Of a DNA stretch of 64,000 nucleotides, positions 52,344 to 60,040 are shown in pieces. The DNA is taken from assembly GCA_035281745.1 (NCBI GenBank), contig DATEDI010000012.1:16365-80364 (forward strand). Reading direction: 5' to 3'. Under the pieces are notes generated by a model, which had not been told where the DNA came from, made no database searches, and was given only the letters and a program-made list of their open reading frames with translations. Position 1 is the stretch's first letter; each line of letters starts with the position of its first letter. The position numbers were made by a program, and so were the translations under genes. The DNA is from 66-474 sp035281745. GTDB taxonomy: Bacteria; Pseudomonadota; Gammaproteobacteria; Xanthomonadales; Rhodanobacteraceae.

Positions 52344-53278
52344 ATCATTCGCTCCGGTTTGCCTCGATCACGACACTCGCGCTGGCAATGGCGTGGCCGA
52401 TGTCCGGTCAGGCCGCCGCACCCGATTCGAAATCGGCAGCCACAATGCAACAGGTGCTGGACGCGTCCAGGCCTTCCGACTGGCGTCCGCTGAGTCCCGA
52501 CGACACGCTGTACATGGATCTGCCGGAAGGCCGCGTGGTGATCGAGCTCGCTTCGGCCTACGCGCCGCTGCATGCACAAAACATCCGCACGCTCGCGCAC
52601 CAGCATTACTGGGACGGGCTCGCCATCCTGCGTGTGCAGGATGGATTCGTGACGCAATGGGGTGACCCCGCAGCCGAGGCGAAACATCCCCAGCATCCGC
52701 CGCGCTCGCTTGGCGAGGCCAAGGGCACGATCGCGGCGGAATTCGAACGCAAGATTTCATCCGACCTTCCCTTCACTCCGTTGCCTGACGGCGACGTGTA
52801 TGCGCCGGAAGTCGGTTTCAGTCACGGATTCCCCGCCGCGCGCGATCCGAAAACGGGCAAAACCTGGCTGGTGCACTGCTACGGCATGGTCGGCGCGGGG
52901 CGCGACAACACACCCGACTCGGGGCCCGGCACCGAACTCTACGCCGTGATCGGACAGGCGCCGCGCCAGCTCGATCGCAACATCGCGTTGATCGGGCGGG
53001 TGGTGCAGGGCATGCAATACCTTTCCGACTTGCCGCGCGGCAACGGCCCGATGGGCTTCTACAAGGACCGCGCGAAACAAACGGAAATCCTGCGTGTGCG
53101 CCTGGCATCCGATTTGCCGCCGTCCAAACGCATGCACCTCGAAGTGCTGCGCACCGACACGCCCACCTTCACTGCGCTGGTGGAATCGCGTCGCAATCGC
53201 TCGGACGCGTGGTATCTCTACAAGGTCGGCAAGATCGACGTCTGCAACGTGCCCTTGCCGGTGCGTGAGGCGCCGTGA
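52340..53278 (+). CDS. Secreted cyclophilin-type peptidyl-prolyl isomerase
   Basis: The 312-residue protein has a signal peptide (about 1-26, ending A-A-A), a cyclophilin-like domain (about 50-250) with R-V-Q-D-G-F-V-T-Q-W-G-D-P corresponding to the F-x-x-G-D core, and a C-terminal extension (about 255-312). The domain is divergent and carries an insertion around 120-170. It overlaps the phosphoesterase stop by four bases (GTGA), so the two secreted proteins are co-translated. A periplasmic folding role is expected. Confidence 0.8.
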   Translation: MNHSLRFASITTLALAMAWPMSGQAAAPDSKSAATMQQVLDASRPSDWRPLSPDDTLYMDLPEGRVVIELASAYAPLHAQNIRTLAHQHYWDGLAILRVQDGFVTQWGDPAAEAKHPQHPPRSLGEAKGTIAAEFERKISSDLPFTPLPDGDVYAPEVGFSHGFPAARDPKTGKTWLVHCYGMVGAGRDNTPDSGPGTELYAVIGQAPRQLDRNIALIGRVVQGMQYLSDLPRGNGPMGFYKDRAKQTEILRVRLASDLPPSKRMHLEVLRTDTPTFTALVESRRNRSDAWYLYKVGKIDVCNVPLPVREAP

Positions 53279-53279
53279 T

Positions 53280-53314
53280 CGTTAACGGCGGCCACTGAGG
53301 GAACGCCGTCAACG
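53280..53314. terminator. Bidirectional terminator-like hairpin between convergent genes
   Basis: CGTTAACGGCG (53280-53290) pairs with CGCCGTCAACG (53304-53314) with one mismatch. It lies between the convergent stops of the cyclophilin and autotransporter genes. No T-tract is present. Confidence 0.4.
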
Positions 53315-53331
53315 AGTCACCGGCGAAGAAC

Positions 53332-56193
53332 TCAGAACGTCACTGTGCCCTGCAGCATCGCACTGCTAGCACGCTCTTGCTGGTCCTGTTCGCGCATGTA
53401 GCCAAGGCGCAAGCCGAAGTTGGACTTCGGCCACAGCGATACCCCGGCACGCAGGATCGTCGTGTTCCGTGACAAGCCGATGCCTTCCACCGGCAGCCAA
53501 TCATTGAAGCCCGTGAAGCTCGCATTGAACACGTCGCCGTATTGGTGCAGCGTGTGCTGCCAGCCGGCACTGCCATCGAACGCCACCTGCATCCCGTTGG
53601 CCAAGCGCCATCCGCGTTCGGCGCGAAGGCCCAGCCCCGTCTGCAAACGACCGATGGTGCGCGCCTCGGCCTTGAGGCCGTAGCCCAAGCCGCCCTGCTC
53701 GGCGAAACCGCCCAGGTCGAGACTCTGGTAACGCACGTCCGCAAACGGCACGATGCGGGTGCCGCCGATGTGGAACACCCGACCACCTTCCAATGCGCCC
53801 GCCATATAGCGGCCGGTGGATGCGTTGCCCACCGGCGCCATCAGCGCACCCAGTTGCAGCAGGCGCTGCATGTCCTCGCGATACCAGCCGCTCGCGATTT
53901 GCGCACTCGCATACCACGGCCCGTTCACCACGCCACCGTACATCGCGATGGTGTTCATCCAGGTACGGTCGTGATCCCAACTTGAGTCAAGCTGACCGAA
54001 GCCACTGCTCTGCCCTGCGGCGACGCCCAACACGCCGTGCGTGCCGATGCGCAGGTCGGCGCCGGCCATGCCGCCGCCGCTGCGAAAGCTCGCCCCTGCA
54101 TAACCACTGCGCTGCAGGTTGCCTTCCCAGCCGAGATTGCTGTACCAGACACCTGACTTCGCCCGGCCGCTGGCAAGATCATCAAAGTGCTCCGACAGCG
54201 CATGGTTCCCGGCATCCATCCCGCTGAACAACATCGCGGCACTGGCTGCGTGGAACTGGCCGGAGAGACTCTGCAGCGTGGCCTGCGCGGCAGCCGGCGT
54301 CGCACTGTGCTGGATGGCGCCGGCACCTTGCAGCGCGTTCGATGAAGGCGTGCCGCCGGATGCCATCGTGGCGTTGATCGACTCGAATCCGGTTTGCACG
54401 CGCTGCGCCGCCGACGCCGATGCGGGATCGACGATGCCCATCGCGGCCGCGGCCACCGTGATGTTGAGGCCGGTGGTGTCCAGATACACATCATTCGCGC
54501 CGTAGCCGATGGTCGTGGCGGTAAACACCACGCCGGTGTCCTTGACCAGATTCGCGAACGTGCCAGTGACGCCGCCCGTGGCGGTGAGCACATCGGTATG
54601 CGTGTTGGCGACATAGCCGCTGTCGGCGCCGGTCACTTCCAGCGTACCGCCATTGAGCGTCGCCGTGCCAGTCACTGCAAGCTTGCTGCCCAGGCTGACC
54701 GCCAGCGTGCCGGAGTTGGTGTAGTTGCCGCCCACGGTTGTGTCGCCACCGTGGACGGCCACCTTGCCGGAGCTGGAAAGATTGCCAGCGACACCAGCCA
54801 CCGCGTCCAAGGTGCCGCCATTGACCGTGACATTTCCGGGTAGCGCCTGCGTTGCCTGCAGGACGCCCGCGCTGACGGTGGTGCCGCCGCTGTAGGTGTT
54901 GTTCCCTGCCAGCACCAGCGTGCCGGTCCCGGAAAGAGTCAGGCTGCCGCTGCCGCCGATGTCATTGCCGAAGGTCGCAGTGGTACCTGCAGGCACACTC
55001 GTTTCGAAATCACCGAACGCGAACTGTGCCGGTCCGTGAACCGCCTTGGCGGCATTCACCATGCCCCAGCCATAGGTCGGATTCGGGGTCGTGTGGCTGC
55101 CATCGTCGTAGGGCGTCGCGGTGGTCAGGATGGTGTCGGTAATGTTGGCGGCAGTCATCCACGGGAACGCTTGCCATATCTGCGCGGCCACGCCGCTCAC
55201 GACCGCCGCTGAAGCGGAGGTACCGGTGGCGTAACCGAACGAGTACTGCGCCGAGGCAGGAATTTGTATATTTCCCGGCGCGGCGAGACACCACTGCGCG
55301 GCAACGCCGCAAGCGTTGGATGGGGCATCCGACCCGCTGTACAGTCCCGCAGGATTGCCACTGCTGTCGATGGACATGTTCACCACCGCGAGCCAGTTGG
55401 GCTGGAACTCCGGAATCCAGTACGGCAAGCCTGCCTGGACCCAGGGCTGCGCTGCGCCGGACTGGCCGTTGCTGCCGCCACCGGCTGCCCACACCAACAC
55501 CGCGCCCGCGTTCACCGCCGGCTGGTAAATCGCCTTGATCGCGGAGATGTTGGGAGCATCATTGAGCGCATTTCCGGCACCGAACGAGGCGTTGATGATC
55601 CGGACGTTCTGGGCCGCGAAGTCGCTGAAATTGGCGCTGGTGATCGAACAATTCAGTCCGAGATCGCAAGCTTGCTCGAAATACAGGCTCGCGCCTGGCG
55701 CCACACCACCTGGGAAAGGCTTGTTGTCGTCCGCGGGCAGCGTGCCGGCCGCCGTTCCGCCCAAGATGTCGGCGACCACTGTGCCGTGTCCCGACACGTC
55801 GTTGGCCGATTGGGATCCGCCGGCCAAGTAGCTCTTGAACCATGCAACCCGCCCGTTCATCGGCGGTGTCGTGGGATCGACACCGGAATCGATGATGCCC
55901 ACCTTGATGCCCTGGCCCGTGAAACCTTCACCCTGCGCAGTGAGCGCACCCGTGGGAATCAGGTGGTTGTAAGCGGGGTCGTAGGTCGTCCCCGGTGGCG
56001 GCGGCGGAGGCGGTGGTGGCGGTGGTGGCGGTGGTGGCGGCGGTGGGGGTGGCGGAGGTGGCGATGTAGGGCGAACCATGCTGTCGCCGCCGCCGCCACC
56101 GCCTCCGCCGCAGGCCGTCAAATAAATCGGAGCAGTCGCGATGATCGCCGCGGCGATGGACAATACGATTACGCGTTTCCGGTTGTGGTTCAT
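53332..56193 (-). CDS. Lipidated subtilisin-like serine protease autotransporter
   Basis: The 953-residue type V secreted protein has a lipoprotein signal (lipobox L-T-A-C, Cys28), a Gly8 stretch and about 23 consecutive prolines (45-67). An S8 subtilisin domain follows with catalytic D102 (I-I-D-S-G-V-D), H136 (S-G-H-G-T) and S326 (G-T-S-A-S). Next is a passenger region with the autotransporter-associated repeat (N-N-T-Y-S-G-G-T-T-V, about 430) and other Gly/Thr beta-helix repeats, and a C-terminal beta-barrel (about 680-953) ending in Phe. The lipobox plus subtilase plus barrel layout recalls Neisseria NalP/AspA. It may process surface proteins or degrade proteins outside the cell. Confidence 0.92.
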   Translation of the reverse strand: MNHNRKRVIVLSIAAAIIATAPIYLTACGGGGGGGGDSMVRPTSPPPPPPPPPPPPPPPPPPPPPPPGTTYDPAYNHLIPTGALTAQGEGFTGQGIKVGIIDSGVDPTTPPMNGRVAWFKSYLAGGSQSANDVSGHGTVVADILGGTAAGTLPADDNKPFPGGVAPGASLYFEQACDLGLNCSITSANFSDFAAQNVRIINASFGAGNALNDAPNISAIKAIYQPAVNAGAVLVWAAGGGSNGQSGAAQPWVQAGLPYWIPEFQPNWLAVVNMSIDSSGNPAGLYSGSDAPSNACGVAAQWCLAAPGNIQIPASAQYSFGYATGTSASAAVVSGVAAQIWQAFPWMTAANITDTILTTATPYDDGSHTTPNPTYGWGMVNAAKAVHGPAQFAFGDFETSVPAGTTATFGNDIGGSGSLTLSGTGTLVLAGNNTYSGGTTVSAGVLQATQALPGNVTVNGGTLDAVAGVAGNLSSSGKVAVHGGDTTVGGNYTNSGTLAVSLGSKLAVTGTATLNGGTLEVTGADSGYVANTHTDVLTATGGVTGTFANLVKDTGVVFTATTIGYGANDVYLDTTGLNITVAAAAMGIVDPASASAAQRVQTGFESINATMASGGTPSSNALQGAGAIQHSATPAAAQATLQSLSGQFHAASAAMLFSGMDAGNHALSEHFDDLASGRAKSGVWYSNLGWEGNLQRSGYAGASFRSGGGMAGADLRIGTHGVLGVAAGQSSGFGQLDSSWDHDRTWMNTIAMYGGVVNGPWYASAQIASGWYREDMQRLLQLGALMAPVGNASTGRYMAGALEGGRVFHIGGTRIVPFADVRYQSLDLGGFAEQGGLGYGLKAEARTIGRLQTGLGLRAERGWRLANGMQVAFDGSAGWQHTLHQYGDVFNASFTGFNDWLPVEGIGLSRNTTILRAGVSLWPKSNFGLRLGYMREQDQQERASSAMLQGTVTF
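55993..56061 (-). repeat. Polyproline-coding microsatellite-like tract
   Basis: Twenty-three proline codons in a GGTGGC/GGCGGC-type degenerate tract encode the spacer between the lipid anchor and the protease domain. Such tracts can change length by slippage in units of one proline without a frameshift. Confidence 0.85.
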
Positions 56194-56370
56194 GTGCCAC
56201 CCCCTGCTGTTGTGATATCCCTATTCGCACGATGCCGGCAGCCGGTCCATTGATCGGCAAAGCTTGCAAAGCCCGTGTGTCCCGAATCCGCGCAACGCGC
56301 GCGTCGCCAAGACGATAGCGTACCCCAGCCTTGCGTGAAAGCAGCGTCAATCCGGCGCGCGATACATTTC

Positions 56371-57204
56371 TCAAAACATGTGCTTCTCGATCCCGAGGTG
56401 CGCCATGATCTTGCTGCCGATTTCCTCGATGGAGGTGTGGGTGGTGTTGAGCGACGGAATGTTCTCGCGCCGGAAGATGCGGTCGGCGACCGCCAGTTCG
56501 TGGCCGCAGCGATTGAGCTTGGCGTAGGAGCTGCCGGGGCGCCGCGCCTCGCGTACCTGCGCGAGCCGGATCGGATCGATGGTCAATCCGTACAGGCGAT
56601 TGCGGCAACCTTCGAGGCGTTTGGGCAGGTAGTCGCGTTCCAAATCCTCGTCGGTCAGTGGGTAGTTCGCGGCCTTCACGCCATAATGCAGCGCCATGTA
56701 GAGGCAGGTCGGCGTCTTGCCCACGCGCGACACGCCCACCAGCACCACGTCGGCCTGGCTGTAATCGACGTCGATGCCATCGTCGTGCGCCAGCGCGTAA
56801 TTGGTGGCGTTGATGCGCGCCTCGTATTGGTTGAAATCGACCAGCCCGTGCGCGCGGTTGACCGCGCCAGAGCGCCGCGCGCCAAGTTCCAGTTCCAGCG
56901 TGCCGATGAACGGCGCCAGCACGTCGATCATCAGCGCGCCGGATTCGGCGATGATCTCGCACAATTGCGGGTCGACCACGGTGTTCACCACGATCGGCCG
57001 CTCGTCGTGTTGCGCGTACACGGTCTTGATGCGCAGCGCCGCAGCGCGCGCCTTGTCGGGCGTGTCCACGAACGCGATGCGATGACCGTCGAACTGCACG
57101 CCTTCGAACTGCGCAAGCATGGAATTGCCGATGGTCTCGGCGGTAATACCAGTGGAATCGGAAACGAAAAAAACCGTCCTGCGGCCGTTGCCGTTCAAAG
57201 CCAT
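56371..57204 (-). CDS. ppsR: PEP synthase regulatory kinase/pyrophosphorylase
   Basis: The 277-residue DUF299 protein both inactivates PEP synthase by ADP-dependent phosphorylation and reactivates it by phosphate-dependent dephosphorylation. The P-loop-like G-V-S-R-V-G-K-T (about 157-164) and the N-terminal F-F-V-S-D-S-T-G-I-T-A-E-T motif are characteristic. It is divergent from ppsA with a 128-bp gap, the standard arrangement, so the target is next door. Confidence 0.95.
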   Translation of the reverse strand: MALNGNGRRTVFFVSDSTGITAETIGNSMLAQFEGVQFDGHRIAFVDTPDKARAAALRIKTVYAQHDERPIVVNTVVDPQLCEIIAESGALMIDVLAPFIGTLELELGARRSGAVNRAHGLVDFNQYEARINATNYALAHDDGIDVDYSQADVVLVGVSRVGKTPTCLYMALHYGVKAANYPLTDEDLERDYLPKRLEGCRNRLYGLTIDPIRLAQVREARRPGSSYAKLNRCGHELAVADRIFRRENIPSLNTTHTSIEEIGSKIMAHLGIEKHMF

Positions 57205-57332
57205 CTCCTTGCGTCACGCGATGGCCGAGTGTATCCGCGCCGAACGCGTGCCGTGGCGCGGCTTGTGTCCGCTTCGGATGCCCGCGAAAATAGACCGTTT
57301 TACGGGCCACCGGCCCACTCATGGAGATCGTC

Positions 57333-59777
57333 GTGACCGAACTTGTCCTGTGGCTGGACCAATTGCGCATGACCGACCTTGCCAAGGTCGGCGGCAAGAA
57401 CGCTTCGCTGGGCGAAATGATCGGCAACCTCGCCAAGCTGGGTGTGTCGGTGCCGGGCGGGTTCGCCACCACGGCCGAGGCGTTCCGCGAGTATCTGGAA
57501 AAGAGCGGCCTCGCCGAACGGATCCAGAAACGGCTCGCGACACTGAACGTCGAAGATGTCACCGCATTGGCCGCGGCCGGCAAGGAAATCCGCGGCTGGA
57601 TCGTCGATACCAAACTGCCGGACGAACTCGAAAAGGCGATCCGCACGGCGTACGAAAAACTGTGTCGCGAAGCGGCTGTTGTGGAAAGTGCAGGCCATGG
57701 ATGGCCGACTTTTGATTCTCGCGATCAGGGACGATCGCATAAAGATGTCCCCGTCGCGGTGCGCTCGTCCGCCACGGCCGAAGACCTGCCGGACGCGAGC
57801 TTCGCTGGCCAACAGGAAACTTATCTCAACGTCACCGGCATCGACGACGTGCTGCGCAAGGTGAAGGAAGTCTTCGCCTCGCTCTACAACGACCGCGCAA
57901 TAGCCTATCGCGTGCACCAGGGCTTCAGCCATGAGGAAGTCGCGCTTTCCGCAGGCGTGCAATTGATGGTGCGCTCCGACATCGGCGCATCCGGCGTGTT
58001 GTTCACGCTCGACACCGAATCCGGTTTCCGCGGCGTGGTGTTCGTCACCGCGAGCTATGGCTTGGGCGAGATGGTCGTGCAGGGCGCGGTGAACCCCGAC
58101 GAGTTCTACGTGTTCAAGCCGACCTTGCGCGCCGGCAAGCAAGCAGTGCTGCGCCGCAACCTCGGCGCCAAGCAACAGCGCATGGTGTACTCCGACAAGC
58201 CCGGCGAGCGCGTGCGCATCGAAGCGACGCCGGACGACCTGCGCCGCAAGTTCTGCATCAGTGACGCCGAAGTCGAATCACTCGCGAAGCAGGCGTTGAT
58301 CATCGAGGAGCATTACAAGCGTCCGATGGACATCGAGTGGGCAAAGGATGGCGCAACCGGCAAGCTCTACATCGTGCAGGCGCGACCGGAAACCGTGAAG
58401 TCGCGCGCACACGCGACGCAACTCGAACGCTTCCAGTTGAACGAGAAGGGCAAGGTGCTGGCCGAAGGCCGTTCGATCGGCCAGAGGATCGGCGCCGGTA
58501 CCGCACGCGTCATCAAGTCGCTGGACAGGATGCACGAGTTCAAGGAAGGCGACGTGCTGATCGCCGACATGACCGATCCCGACTGGGAGCCGATCATGAA
58601 GCGCGCCGCGGCGATCGTCACCAACCGCGGCGGACGCACTTGCCACGCCGCGATTATCGCGCGCGAGCTGGGCGTGCCGGCGGTGGTCGGCACCGGCGAT
58701 GCGCTGCAGAAGATCCCGGACGGCCACGAAGTCACCGTGTCCTGCGCCGAGGGCGACACCGGTTTCATCTACGACGGCAAGCTGAAGTTCGAGCGGATCA
58801 CCGCGGATTTGGGCGATATGCCGCCCGCGCCGCTGAAGATCATGATGAACGTCGCCAACCCCGAGCGCGCGTTCGATTTCGGGATGCTGCCGAACCAGGG
58901 CATCGGTTTGGCGCGACTCGAAATGATCATCGCCAGCCACATCGGCGTGCACCCGAAGGCGCTGCTGCAGTACGAACAGCAGGACGCGGAAACCAAGGCC
59001 AAGATCGACGAGCGCATCGCAGGCTACACGGGCCCCGTCGATTTCTACGTCGATCGTCTGGCCGAAGGCATCGCCACCATCGCGGCATCGGTGCATCCAA
59101 AGACCGTGATCGTGCGCATGTCGGACTTCAAGTCCAACGAATACGCCAACCTGCTCGGCGGCGGCAAGTACGAACCGCACGAGGAAAATCCGATGATCGG
59201 GTTCCGCGGCGCATCGCGCTATGTCGACGATTCGTTTGCCGAAGCGTTCGGACTCGAATGCAAAGCGGTCAAGAAAGTGCGCGAGGCGATGGGCCTCGAC
59301 AACGTGTGGGTGATGATTCCCTTCATCCGCACGCTGGAGGAAGGCCGCAAGGTCATCGAAGTGCTGCGTGCGAATGGGCTGGTGCAGGGCGAGAGCATCG
59401 ACGGCAACGATCCATTGAAGGTCATCATGATGTGCGAGGTGCCTTCCAATGCGCTGCTGGCGGAGGAATTCCTCGACATCTTCGATGGCTTTTCGATCGG
59501 CTCCAACGACCTGACGCAGCTGACGCTGGGACTCGATCGCGATTCCTCGATCGTGGCCAGCCTGTTCGACGAGCGCAATCCGGCGGTCAAAAAACTCCTG
59601 TCGATGGCGATCCAGACCGCACGTGCCAAGGGCAAGTACGTGGGCATCTGTGGGCAAGGTCCATCCGATCACGCCGATCTCGCCGAATGGCTGATGGACC
59701 AGGGCATCGAATCGGTCTCGCTGAATCCCGACACGGTAGTCGACACCTGGCTCCGGCTTGCCAAACACAAGGGCTGA
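57333..59777 (+). CDS. ppsA: Phosphoenolpyruvate synthase with an in-frame repeat-derived insertion
   Basis: The 814-residue enzyme makes PEP from pyruvate and ATP for gluconeogenesis. It has an N-terminal ATP-grasp-type nucleotide domain (V-A-V-R-S-S-A-T-A-E-D), a swivelling phospho-His domain (H438 in G-G-R-T-C-H-A-A) and a PEP/pyruvate TIM barrel ending G-I-C-G-Q-G-P-S-D. Residues about 114-137, just before V-A-V-R-S-S, are encoded by repeat copy C and have no counterpart in E. coli PpsA as I recall it. I prefer GTG 57333 over ATG 57321 because GGAG lies seven bases before it and the protein then starts T-E-L-V-L-W-L. Confidence 0.94.
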   Translation: MTELVLWLDQLRMTDLAKVGGKNASLGEMIGNLAKLGVSVPGGFATTAEAFREYLEKSGLAERIQKRLATLNVEDVTALAAAGKEIRGWIVDTKLPDELEKAIRTAYEKLCREAAVVESAGHGWPTFDSRDQGRSHKDVPVAVRSSATAEDLPDASFAGQQETYLNVTGIDDVLRKVKEVFASLYNDRAIAYRVHQGFSHEEVALSAGVQLMVRSDIGASGVLFTLDTESGFRGVVFVTASYGLGEMVVQGAVNPDEFYVFKPTLRAGKQAVLRRNLGAKQQRMVYSDKPGERVRIEATPDDLRRKFCISDAEVESLAKQALIIEEHYKRPMDIEWAKDGATGKLYIVQARPETVKSRAHATQLERFQLNEKGKVLAEGRSIGQRIGAGTARVIKSLDRMHEFKEGDVLIADMTDPDWEPIMKRAAAIVTNRGGRTCHAAIIARELGVPAVVGTGDALQKIPDGHEVTVSCAEGDTGFIYDGKLKFERITADLGDMPPAPLKIMMNVANPERAFDFGMLPNQGIGLARLEMIIASHIGVHPKALLQYEQQDAETKAKIDERIAGYTGPVDFYVDRLAEGIATIAASVHPKTVIVRMSDFKSNEYANLLGGGKYEPHEENPMIGFRGASRYVDDSFAEAFGLECKAVKKVREAMGLDNVWVMIPFIRTLEEGRKVIEVLRANGLVQGESIDGNDPLKVIMMCEVPSNALLAEEFLDIFDGFSIGSNDLTQLTLGLDRDSSIVASLFDERNPAVKKLLSMAIQTARAKGKYVGICGQGPSDHADLAEWLMDQGIESVSLNPDTVVDTWLRLAKHKG
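57671..57710 (+). repeat. Short palindromic repeat, copy C, inside ppsA
   Basis: The core AGCGGCTGTTGTGGAAAG is followed by the perfect palindrome GGCCAT-GG-ATGGCC (57693-57706). It is read in frame as A-A-V-V-E-S-A-G-H-G-W-P. The foreign segment probably runs to about 57747, including a GCGATC...GATCGC inverted pair (57721-57738). Confidence 0.85.
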
Positions 59778-59806
59778 TCAGGACCATCGGACGGTTGATC
59801 CTGATC
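59776..59806 (+). terminator. Hairpin at the ppsA stop codon
   Basis: GATCAGGA (59776-59783) and TCCTGATC (59799-59806) form a perfect 8-bp stem with a 15-base loop, starting in the ppsA stop codon. No T-tract follows; repeat copy D begins three bases later. Confidence 0.4.
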
Positions 59807-59808
59807 GA

Positions 59809-59847
59809 AGCAGCTGTTGTGAAAAGTCAGACCATGGATGGTCGTTC
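59809..59847 (+). repeat. Short palindromic repeat, copy D (after ppsA)
   Basis: AGCAGCTGTTGTGAAAAGTC is followed by GACCAT-GG-ATGGTC (59830-59843). Relative to copy C, both sides of the second base pair have changed (G-C to A-T), so the palindrome is kept. It lies in the 263-bp gap between ppsA and the M1 peptidase, which otherwise shows no gene. Confidence 0.8.
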
Positions 59848-60040
59848 GATGCCGCATGGCGTTGCAAGCCGTCAGGCTGCGCGCCGGCACGTGGTGCAGC
59901 GATCAGGCACGGTCGCATGAATATGCCATTGGTCATCGTGACCGCACAGCATCCGCATGGCATGCTTGGGCGTCGAGGCGTCGCGCCCGGGTCCGGCGCA
60001 CGTGACCGCCCACCCCCGACGACACCCATCAAGGCAGCCC

